NCBI GenBank assembly: GCA_017624675.1
Contig: JAGAMO010000009.1
Span: 124,001 to 188,000, forward strand
Direction: 5' to 3'
DNA length: 64,000 nucleotides
From: Clostridia bacterium
GTDB lineage: Bacteria; Bacillota; Clostridia; Oscillospirales; Acutalibacteraceae
In this document: positions 24,541-32,017 of the stretch, piece after piece
Position numbering within the stretch: position 1 is the first letter of the stretch
How the letters are laid out: every line of letters begins with the position of its first letter
Notes under the pieces: model-generated
Seen by the model: the letters and a program-made list of their open reading frames with translations, nothing else
Told to the model about the DNA's origin: nothing
The model's database searches: none
Program-made: the position numbers and the translations under genes

Positions 24541-25290
24541 TTAAGACCATCTTCTCTTTTCAAGTGAACGAACACTTAAAAAGACAAATACAGCAATAAT
24601 ACTTACAAAATAAACGACATCGCTTACAGAGAAAACACTGTCAGCAAAATCACTGACTGCCGCAATAAATCCTGCTTTTTCTATAAACACAACAAAAGCC
24701 GAGACAATCTTTTCCCAAATTTTACCGAAAAAGGTTTCGCTTCCCTCGGGAACACTTATCATTGATGCAAAGTTAGACATATAAAGCACTAAAATATTTA
24801 TAACCAAGGTTAAAATTGCAGAAATTGCGGGGCTTTCGGTCAAGCAAGAGATGAACATACCAATGGCAATTAAGGCGCCGCCCAAAAGCAACATTCCAAG
24901 TAAGGAATATAAATAGGAAAGCACATTAACACTAACCTTAGAAGCCACAATAATTTCAAAAATCACGGTTGGAGCAAAGCATAGCGCGTAAACCGCAAAG
25001 GCGGCAAAAAACTTTCCAAACACAATTGAACTTAACTTAACGGGAGCCGTGATTAAGGCTTGGTCGATTTTCTGGCGGCGGTCTTCACTCATAAGTCGCA
25101 TTGTGATAATGGGCATTAAGAATGTAGCAACTGTAGACATTTGTATGTTAATTACAGGAATCTGAGGAGAGCCTGCAGAATAAACAATGTAAAAATACAA
25201 ACCCAAAAAGAAATAAAAAGCGGCTAAAACTATGTATCCAACAGGTGTGGTAAAGTAAGCCTTGAATTCTCTTTTAAAAATTGCAGTCAT
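24541..25290 (-). CDS. ABC transporter permease, GldF/NosY type
   Basis: 249 residues with six predicted membrane helices (VGYIVLAAFYFFLGLYFYIV first). It carries the GldF-like cytoplasmic SEDRRQKIDQALITAPVKLSSIVFGKF motif after TM2, typical of ABC-2 permeases of this group. It starts directly after the ATPase stop (adjacent, no gap). It should form the membrane half of an exporter with the 25291-26295 ATPase. Confidence 0.88.
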   Translation of the reverse strand: MTAIFKREFKAYFTTPVGYIVLAAFYFFLGLYFYIVYSAGSPQIPVINIQMSTVATFLMPIITMRLMSEDRRQKIDQALITAPVKLSSIVFGKFFAAFAVYALCFAPTVIFEIIVASKVSVNVLSYLYSLLGMLLLGGALIAIGMFISCLTESPAISAILTLVINILVLYMSNFASMISVPEGSETFFGKIWEKIVSAFVVFIEKAGFIAAVSDFADSVFSVSDVVYFVSIIAVFVFLSVRSLEKRRWS

Positions 25291-26295
25291 TTATACTTCC
25301 TCCTCTTCCTCAGTATTAGTTTCGGCAACTGTTTCACTGCCTAAAAGTTCTTTAGCTTCCTTTGTATCCATATCGGTTAAACGAAGGAATACCTGCTCGA
25401 GTGACAGTCTGTTATCATTCAAAGCCAAAAGCTTTTTACCACGGGATACAACCCTATCGAAAATATCGGCTCTGATATCATTGCCGTCCATCGGCTCAAT
25501 AACAAAGTCATAGCTTCCGCTCTCCATCTGACCCAAAGAGGTAACCGACTTAACGCCCTTAACGGTTTTAAGGGTTGCTAACATATCCTCTTCGTTGCAA
25601 ACAATTCTTGCAAGTAAGGTCTTATTGTCAGACAAGCGGTGAGCCAAATTTTCGGCAGTATCGTCAGCAATAATTTCGCCACGGTTAATGATTATAACCC
25701 TTTTGCAAACTGCCTGAATTTCAGACAAAATGTGGGAAGACAAAATAATTGTGTGATTTTTGCCAAGTCTTCCGATTAAATTTCTGATTTCAATAATCTG
25801 TTTGGGGTCAAGACCAACGGTAGGCTCGTCCAAGATAAGCACATCAGGGTTGCCGATTAGCGCCTGAGCAAAGCCCACTCTCTGGCGGTAACCTTTTGAA
25901 AGGTTTTTGATAAGGCGGTTTGCCACATTATCAATTCCAACCAAACGCAAAACCTCGTCAATATGGGGTTTCTTGGGGAATTTAACTTTCTTAAGGTCGT
26001 AGATGAAATTCAAATACTCCCTAACCTTCATATCAGTATAAAGAGGGGGGATTTCGGGAAGATAACCTATACGGCGTTTTGCCTGTTCGGGAAATTCCAC
26101 AATATCAAAACCGTCAATTTCCACCTTTCCCTGTGTCATAGAAAGATAGCCGGTCAAAATATTCATAATGGTTGATTTACCGGCGCCGTTAGGTCCCAAA
26201 AAGCCGATAACCTCGCCCTTTTCAATGTTAAAGTTTACATCTTTAACAGCAAGGTGAGTACCGTACCTTTTGCTAAGGCCTGAAACATTAATCAT
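25291..26295 (-). CDS. ABC transporter ATP-binding protein, GldA/CcmA-like
   Basis: 334 residues. Walker A GPNGAGKST (about 36-44), signature LSKGYRQRVG, Walker B VLILDEPT, H-loop SSHIL. A C-terminal extension of about 100 residues (VKSVTSLGQMESG...) is usual for this ABC-2 class. It is the first gene of the four-gene module GldA-GldF-GldG-DUF4340, with GGAGG before ATG and a promoter at 26351-26379. Confidence 0.92.
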   Translation of the reverse strand: MINVSGLSKRYGTHLAVKDVNFNIEKGEVIGFLGPNGAGKSTIMNILTGYLSMTQGKVEIDGFDIVEFPEQAKRRIGYLPEIPPLYTDMKVREYLNFIYDLKKVKFPKKPHIDEVLRLVGIDNVANRLIKNLSKGYRQRVGFAQALIGNPDVLILDEPTVGLDPKQIIEIRNLIGRLGKNHTIILSSHILSEIQAVCKRVIIINRGEIIADDTAENLAHRLSDNKTLLARIVCNEEDMLATLKTVKGVKSVTSLGQMESGSYDFVIEPMDGNDIRADIFDRVVSRGKKLLALNDNRLSLEQVFLRLTDMDTKEAKELLGSETVAETNTEEEEEV

Positions 26296-26350
26296 TTTAT
26301 TTCCTCCTAATTTAGTTGCAATATATCATTGTAAGTATAATAACAAAAAA

Positions 26351-26379
26351 ATTATATACTTTTTTTAATAAACTGTAAA
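26351..26379 (-). promoter_or_regulatory. Promoter of the Gld-type ABC module
   Basis: Minus-strand TTTACA (26379-26374), 17-base spacer, TATAAT (26356-26351). It lies just after the EamA stop. No terminator is evident after EamA, so read-through is possible. Confidence 0.7.
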
Positions 26380-26380
26380 T

Positions 26381-27295
26381 TTAATTCTTAACTTTTTGGG
26401 GCATTTGAGCCACTATTATAGCCGCAAAAACAAGCACACAACCGATTAATTCTTTAACGCTTAAACCGTTGCCTGAAATCAGCCAACCGCCCAAAGCGGC
26501 AAAAACGCTTTCAAGGCTCATAGTTATTGAAGCTACCGTCGGCTCAGCATATTTTTGACCCACAATTTGCAAAGTGTAAGCCACACCGCTTGACATTACG
26601 CCGAGATAGAGTATCTGTGGCGCGGCGGCAAGAATATTTGAAAGTAATATTTCATCAAACTCGAAAATTGTCGCAAGTAGCGCCGAAACAACTGCTGCCA
26701 CCAAAAACTGCATAATTGAGAGTTTTACACCACCGGTAAATCCAACAAATTTGTCCACTGCCATTATGTGCAACGCAAAAGAGATAGCGCAAAGGAATAT
26801 AAGGAAGTCGCCTATGTAAATTCCACTGACTCCTTTTGAAAAGCAAAGAAGATAAATACCCGATATTGCAATTAAAACGCCCAATAAAACAGGAAGTCCT
26901 ACCTTCTTTTTCAAAAATATAGAGAAAATCGGAACTAAAATTACATATAAAGCAGTTATAAACCCTGCTCTTGCCTCACTTGCAACTCCCTTAGGGTAAG
27001 CCGCAATTCCAAATTGTTGGAAATTGATGGCAACCGAAAGACAAAGTCCACACACAGAAGCGCAGACAAAATATTGTTTTTTATCTTTTGGGTTTTCAGG
27101 GAAAAATCTTTCCCCTCTTTTTTGGGCAAAAAACCAAAAAAGATATAGTACCAAGGCGCCGATTATCGAACGCAATGCATTAAAAGCAAAGGGTGGTACC
27201 AAAGCGGCAGCACCGCTTTGAGCCACAAAGGCCAGTCCCCAAATAACGGCGGCAACCGTGAGAATTAAGGTGCCTTTTAAATTGTTATTTTTCAT
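26381..27295 (-). CDS. DMT-family (EamA) transporter
   Basis: 304 residues with ten predicted membrane helices in two EamA repeats (first repeat from LILTVAAVIWGLAFVAQS; second from DFLIFLCAISFALHIMAVD). The WGLAFV and SLESVFAALGGWL motifs are typical of drug/metabolite exporters. The substrate is unknown. Its start overlaps the tex stop by 11 bases, so it is the second gene of a tex-EamA transcript. Confidence 0.88.
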   Translation of the reverse strand: MKNNNLKGTLILTVAAVIWGLAFVAQSGAAALVPPFAFNALRSIIGALVLYLFWFFAQKRGERFFPENPKDKKQYFVCASVCGLCLSVAINFQQFGIAAYPKGVASEARAGFITALYVILVPIFSIFLKKKVGLPVLLGVLIAISGIYLLCFSKGVSGIYIGDFLIFLCAISFALHIMAVDKFVGFTGGVKLSIMQFLVAAVVSALLATIFEFDEILLSNILAAAPQILYLGVMSSGVAYTLQIVGQKYAEPTVASITMSLESVFAALGGWLISGNGLSVKELIGCVLVFAAIIVAQMPQKVKN

Positions 27296-29444
27296 TTTTA
27301 GGTTCCTTTATGCTTAGAGAAATTCGTTTTTTGGGGACATCCACGCCTATAACATAAACATCAACAATATCGCCAACCTTTAAGACCTCTAAGGGATGCT
27401 TTATAAAGCGGTCGCATATACGGGAAATGTGAACGAGTCCATCCTCATGCACGCCGATATCCACAAAGGCACCGAAATCTATAACATTTCTTACCGTACC
27501 TTTGAGCTTCATTCCAACCGTTAAATCCTCGATAGACATAACATCCTTGCGCAACAAAGGTTGAGGAAGCTCGTCACGGGGGTCTCTGCCCGGTCGGGTC
27601 AATTCTTTTACCATATCCTCAAGGGTTGGCACACCAATACCTAATTCTTCGGCGGTTTTCTCGATTCCTCTGTTTTCCACGATTTGTGGAAGAGAACTAA
27701 CCTTGCCGTCGCTAACATCCTTTGAATCAAAGCCGCAAAGCTTTAAAAGCTTTTCTGCCGCCTTGTAGCTTTCGGGGTGAACCGAGGTGTTGTCAAGCAC
27801 ATTTTTGCCGTCAGCCACCCTTAAAAATCCCGCGCACTGTTCGTATGCCTTGGGTCCTAATTTTGCAACCTTTAAAAGCTCTTTTCTATCCTTGAATCTG
27901 CCGTTTTCTTCACGGTAGGATACAATATTTTTAGCCACTGCAGTTCCAACACCTGCAACATGGGACAAAAGCTGTACCGATGCAGTGTTAAGGTCAACGC
28001 CGACCGAGTTTACACAGTCCTCCACAACACCGTCAAGCGCTACCGTCATTTTAGCCTTTGGCATATCGTGTTGATACTGACCGACGCCGATTGCCTCTGG
28101 GTCAATTTTAACAAGCTCAGCCAGTGGGTCTTGAAGACGTCTTGCAATTGAAACGGCACTTCTTAAAGAAACATCATATTCGGGGAATTCCTCGGCGGCA
28201 AGTTTGGAAGCGGAATAAACACTCGCACCCGCTTCGCTAACTACCATATATGAAAGTCCGTCATTTAACTCTTTTATAACCTCTGCGGCAAAAACCTCGG
28301 TCTCGTGACTTGCAGTTCCGTTGCCGATGGCAAAAACCTCGACCGCGTGTTTTTTAACAAGAGCCTTTATAATGATCTTGGCTTCTTCAATTTTAGATTT
28401 TGGCGGAACAGGATAAATCACAGCCGTGTCAAGCACCTTACCAGTACCGTCAACAACCGCAACCTTACAGCCTGTCCTGTAACCTGGGTCTAAGCCTAAC
28501 GCCACCTTGTTTTTAACAGGCGGTTGCATAAGAAGTTGCTTTAGATTTGTAGAGAAAACCTTAATTGCGCTTTCACTTGCCCTTTCGGTGAGGCTTGAGC
28601 GGATTTCCCTTTCAATCGAGGGGAAAATAAGTCTCGAATAAGCATCCTCTGCCGCTTTAACAACAAGCTCAGTGAAAACCGACCCCTCTTTAATGTGGTT
28701 TTTGGATATTATAAACATTGCCTTTTGATTGTCAAAATCAATGTTTATTTTTAAAATATTTTCCTTTTCACCGCGGTTAATGGCAAGAATGCGGTGGTCG
28801 GGAATTTTTGAAATAGCCTCAGAATAATCGGCATACATTTCATAAACCCCTGCGTCCTCCACAGTGGCTTTAACATTTATAATACCGTGAGCGGAGCACA
28901 CAAAACGCATTCTTTTTCTTATATCGGCATCATCAGAAATTTTTTCGGCAATAATATCTAAAGCGCCGCTAATGGCATCCTCTGCAGTTTCAACGCCGAG
29001 TTCGGCGTTTATAAATTCTGTGGCAATTTCCTCTACCGTTTTTTCACTTTCACCCTGAGCATAAATAATGTCAGCCAACGGCTCAAGACCTTTTTCCTTG
29101 GCAACACTTGCTCTGGTTTTCTTTTTCTTTTTATATGGGCGGTAAATATCGTCAAGCTCAGTAAGGGTTTTTGCATTTGCAACAGCCTCTGCTATCTCGT
29201 CGGTCAAAGCACCCTGTTCTTCAATGGATTTTAAAATTTTCTGCCTTGTTTCGTCCATATTGCGAAGATATAAAAGTCTATCATCTAGCTTTCGCAAAAT
29301 CTGGTCATCAAGACTGCCTGTTGCCTCTTTACGGTAACGGGCGATAAAAGGAATGGTGTTACCGTCATCAATGAGTTTTACTGCATTTTCAACCTGAAAA
29401 GCCTTTAATGATAGCTCCTCGCAAAGCTGTTTTATTAAATCCAT
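27285..29444 (-). CDS. tex: Tex family RNA-binding transcription accessory protein
   Basis: 719 residues with an N-terminal Tex helical region (MDLIKQLCEELSLKAFQVE, FIARYRKEATGSLDD), a YqgF-like nuclease fold (LGLDPGYRTGCKVAVVDGTG), helix-hairpin-helix elements (SHVAGVGTAVAKNIVSYREENG), and a C-terminal S1 domain (GMKLKGTVRNVIDFGAFVDI...HISRI). Tex binds nucleic acids and affects transcription and stress tolerance. The length is normal. It has a promoter at 29480-29508. Confidence 0.95.
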   Translation of the reverse strand: MDLIKQLCEELSLKAFQVENAVKLIDDGNTIPFIARYRKEATGSLDDQILRKLDDRLLYLRNMDETRQKILKSIEEQGALTDEIAEAVANAKTLTELDDIYRPYKKKKKTRASVAKEKGLEPLADIIYAQGESEKTVEEIATEFINAELGVETAEDAISGALDIIAEKISDDADIRKRMRFVCSAHGIINVKATVEDAGVYEMYADYSEAISKIPDHRILAINRGEKENILKINIDFDNQKAMFIISKNHIKEGSVFTELVVKAAEDAYSRLIFPSIEREIRSSLTERASESAIKVFSTNLKQLLMQPPVKNKVALGLDPGYRTGCKVAVVDGTGKVLDTAVIYPVPPKSKIEEAKIIIKALVKKHAVEVFAIGNGTASHETEVFAAEVIKELNDGLSYMVVSEAGASVYSASKLAAEEFPEYDVSLRSAVSIARRLQDPLAELVKIDPEAIGVGQYQHDMPKAKMTVALDGVVEDCVNSVGVDLNTASVQLLSHVAGVGTAVAKNIVSYREENGRFKDRKELLKVAKLGPKAYEQCAGFLRVADGKNVLDNTSVHPESYKAAEKLLKLCGFDSKDVSDGKVSSLPQIVENRGIEKTAEELGIGVPTLEDMVKELTRPGRDPRDELPQPLLRKDVMSIEDLTVGMKLKGTVRNVIDFGAFVDIGVHEDGLVHISRICDRFIKHPLEVLKVGDIVDVYVIGVDVPKKRISLSIKEPKNEK

Positions 29445-29479
29445 CGTACTTCTCCCTAAGCACCAAAATAATCTTTTTA

Positions 29480-29508
29480 ATTATATCATATTTTTAAATT
29501 TTTATCAA
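29480..29508 (-). promoter_or_regulatory. Promoter of tex
   Basis: Minus-strand TTGATA (29508-29503), 17-base spacer, TATAAT (29485-29480), about 35 bases before the tex ATG. Confidence 0.75.
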
Positions 29509-29576
29509 TTTAATTTTGGAATTTTTTTAAACATTTAACTTTTAAAAAACGGCACAAAATAGTATGGGTGAAAAAA

Positions 29577-30842
29577 ATGAAAACCGCAAGAATTATAAGT
29601 AAAGTATTATTTTTTATGTTTTTAATATTTGATATAGCAGTTTTTGGCGCAATCTTCTATTTGGGCGACCTTGTTGGGGCGGATTTTAAAATCAAAAAAG
29701 GGGACACTTTAAACATTAATTCGCCTTTGCCTGTAACGGCGGTTTACAACGGGACTGAGCTTAGCTCACGCCACACCGAAAGCGAAAACAGTTATTTTAA
29801 GGTTGACCTTAAAATGTTTGGAATAATACCGTTTTCCACCGCAAATGTGCAGATTGTAGACCAAATGCATGTAGTAGTTTTGGGCAAACCGTTTGGTATG
29901 AAGCTCTACACCAAAGGTGTTTTGGTGGTAGATATTACCGCTGTTCCTACCGAAGAAGACACAAAAAATCCCGCCAAGGAAGGCGGAATTGAGGTTGGCG
30001 ATTATATATTAAGCGTAAATTCCAAAAAAATTTCCACAAATGAAGATTTGCTATATCTTATTGAAAACAGCCGCGGAGAAGAAATGCAGTTTAAAATTTT
30101 GCGAAACGGTAAGGAATTAACCCTTTATTTAACCCCTGTTATTTCAAAAGAAACAGGAAAATACAAACTGGGCATTTGGGTCAGAGACTCATCGGCGGGT
30201 ATCGGTACCCTAACATTCTACAGCCCCACCACTAACATTATCTGTGGCTTAGGACACGGCGTTTGCGACGAGGACACAGGCGAAATTTTAAACCTTGAAA
30301 GCGGAGAAATCGTGTCAGCCGAAATCTATGATATTGTAACAGGGCAAAAAGGTAACGCAGGACAACTGAAAGGCAGACTAACCACCGAGGTTTTGGGCGA
30401 AATTGCCCTTAATTGCGAGGGCGGAGTTTATTCAAAGGCCACTGAAAGCTTTGATTTGTCAACTCTCACCGAAATCGCTTTAAAATCAGAAATTAAAAAC
30501 GGTAAGGCACAAATTCTTTGCACAACAGACGGCAAAACACCTAAGCTTTACGACTGTAAAATAAGCCTTAAAAAAGGTAACTTTAATTCTAAGACCCAAA
30601 ATCTTTTGGTCGAAGTTACAGATACAAGGCTTTTAGAGGCAACGGGCGGTATTGTGCAAGGCCTGTCGGGTAGTCCTTTATTGCAGAACGGTAAACTAAT
30701 TGGAGCAGTTACACACGTCCTAATCGACGACCCAACGAAAGGCTACGGGATTTTTGCCGAAAATATGCTAGAAAACGCACAGAGCATTTTCAATAATGTA
30801 GGGACAGGCGTCCCCGACTGTCCGCAAAAAGAAGCGTCGTAA
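29577..30842 (+). CDS. spoIVB: SpoIVB stage IV sporulation serine peptidase
   Basis: 421 residues: signal-anchor helix (about 8-30), PDZ domain (about 120-200; GGIEVGDYILSVNSKKI) and the S55 peptidase domain with catalytic His in GLGHGVCD and Ser in GLSGSPLL. SpoIVB is secreted by the forespore to trigger SpoIVFB-dependent sigma-K activation. This gene is good evidence that the lineage forms endospores. ATG 29577 (GGGTG six bases upstream) is preferred to GTG 29568. No sigma-F/G promoter was confidently seen. Confidence 0.93.
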   Translation: MKTARIISKVLFFMFLIFDIAVFGAIFYLGDLVGADFKIKKGDTLNINSPLPVTAVYNGTELSSRHTESENSYFKVDLKMFGIIPFSTANVQIVDQMHVVVLGKPFGMKLYTKGVLVVDITAVPTEEDTKNPAKEGGIEVGDYILSVNSKKISTNEDLLYLIENSRGEEMQFKILRNGKELTLYLTPVISKETGKYKLGIWVRDSSAGIGTLTFYSPTTNIICGLGHGVCDEDTGEILNLESGEIVSAEIYDIVTGQKGNAGQLKGRLTTEVLGEIALNCEGGVYSKATESFDLSTLTEIALKSEIKNGKAQILCTTDGKTPKLYDCKISLKKGNFNSKTQNLLVEVTDTRLLEATGGIVQGLSGSPLLQNGKLIGAVTHVLIDDPTKGYGIFAENMLENAQSIFNNVGTGVPDCPQKEAS

Positions 30843-30854
30843 AAATAATGCCAA

Positions 30855-30895
30855 AAAAGAGAAGATTCGCTTTTTAGGGCGAGTCTTCTCTTTCT
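30855..30895 (+). terminator. Terminator after spoIVB
   Basis: AAAGAGAAGATTCGC pairs with GCGAGTCTTCTCTTT (one G-T pair), followed by CTTTTTATTT. Confidence 0.85.
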
Positions 30896-30907
30896 TTTTA
30901 TTTGTAT

Positions 30908-31107
30908 AGTGATATTCCGACTTTGTCGGAGTGATATTTTTGCTATGCAAAAGTGTTATTGAAACCTTACGGTTTCAGTGATATTTTATTCGCCTTAAAC
31001 TGTCCATAGGACAATATCACTATGCGTAGCATAATATCACTGCGAAGCAATAAAACTCGCCATTAGGCGAATAGAACTGTATAAATGTTCTTGAAGAACA
31101 TTTATAC
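30908..31107. repeat. Short-hairpin array B with invariant linker GTGATATT / AATATCAC
   Basis: Same design as array A with another linker. Left half: AGTGATATT, TCCGAC-TTT-GTCGGA (30916-30930), GTGATATT, TTTTGC-TAT-GCAAAA (30938-30952), GTGTTATT, GAAACC-TTAC-GGTTTC (30961-30976), GTGATATT. The linker then flips: TGTCC-ATA-GGACA (31001-31013), AATATCAC, TATGC-GTA-GCATA (31021-31033), AATATCAC, TGC-GAA-GCA (31041-31049). An outer pair ATTCGCC/GGCGAAT (30988-30994, 31066-31072) encloses the right half, and TCGCC-ATTA-GGCGA (31057-31070) competes with it. The array ends in a 13-bp perfect hairpin (31079-31091 with 31095-31107). No gene is present. Confidence 0.85.
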
Positions 31108-31117
31108 GCCTTGGGGG

Positions 31118-32017
31118 TTATTTTTCGGTTTCAACTATAATTTCGCCATTTTCTACTCTTACGGTTATACTGCCGTGCTTATCGGTGCGGTAGATTTTAC
31201 TGCCAAAGCTTTTAAGAAGATTTAGGGTTGAATTGTGGGGATGCCTATACATATTACCCTTGCCAACCGATATTAAAGATACCTCGGGTGTTGCAATTTC
31301 GAGGAAATCCTTTATTGTGGAGGTACTGCTTCCGTGGTGACCCACCTTTAAAACATCGCAGTCGATATCCTTTTTATCGGCAATTAAGCGCCGTTCCGTC
31401 TTGGACTCGGCATCGCCCGTAAACAGAAAGCTTTTACCCTCTAAAACCGCTTTTATTATAAGGGAACGGTTGTTTTCGTTGTCAAAATCTCCGTAATTCG
31501 CAATAATCTCGACTTCAATTTCGCCAACAGAAAATTTCATACCCTCCTCGGCAGAATAAACCCCTTTACCTGCCCTTGTCATTTTGTCAATAGCAAAAGA
31601 GGCGGAATATATACCCTCGCTAAAGGTGGAAAGCTGGGGCAAAATTAAATTTTCTACCGTGAAATTATCGTAAATTTCGGTGACTCCGCCTGTGTGGTCA
31701 ATATGAAGATGGGTTAAAATCAAAGCATCAATAATCTCAATACCAGAAGAGTTAAGATTTGAGACAAGCTGCTCTGAATTCTCAGCGGGACCCGTATCTA
31801 TCAAAGCAGTATACCCGTTACTGTGAAGCAAGATACAGTCGCCTTGACCCACATCCACAACCCTTACATAAGACTCTGCCGAGCGGGTCAGCTTTCGTGT
31901 TAAATCAAAGGCGGCGTTATCAAATTTTATAAGAGAAACAACAGTAACGGCAACGCAAAGCGCCACCGTTACTATTTTAAGTATATTTTCAAGCTTTCTT
32001 TTAAAGCTTTTCGCCAT
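31118..32017 (-). CDS. ComEC/Rec2-related metallo-beta-lactamase-fold hydrolase, membrane-anchored
   Basis: 299 residues: N-terminal TM helix (about 13-32), then a beta-lactamase-like domain like the C-terminal domain of ComEC (VVDVGQGDCILLHSNG, THLHIDHTGG metal motif, LFTGDAE, LKVGHHGSSTS). The membrane channel of ComEC is absent, so this is a stand-alone extracytoplasmic hydrolase rather than a DNA channel. It may be a secreted nuclease or phosphodiesterase. It follows ftsK directly (adjacent stop and start) at the end of the nusA-infB transcript. Confidence 0.87.
   Translation of the reverse strand: MAKSFKRKLENILKIVTVALCVAVTVVSLIKFDNAAFDLTRKLTRSAESYVRVVDVGQGDCILLHSNGYTALIDTGPAENSEQLVSNLNSSGIEIIDALILTHLHIDHTGGVTEIYDNFTVENLILPQLSTFSEGIYSASFAIDKMTRAGKGVYSAEEGMKFSVGEIEVEIIANYGDFDNENNRSLIIKAVLEGKSFLFTGDAESKTERRLIADKKDIDCDVLKVGHHGSSTSTIKDFLEIATPEVSLISVGKGNMYRHPHNSTLNLLKSFGSKIYRTDKHGSITVRVENGEIIVETEK

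Noticed and set aside
30908..31107. Array B considered as integron attC sites.
   Set aside because: There is no integrase, no R' and R'' core boxes, and no gene cassettes; the hairpins are too short.
31118..32017. The metallo-beta-lactamase protein considered as a full competence channel ComEC.
   Set aside because: It lacks the multi-pass Competence membrane domain and has only one N-terminal helix.
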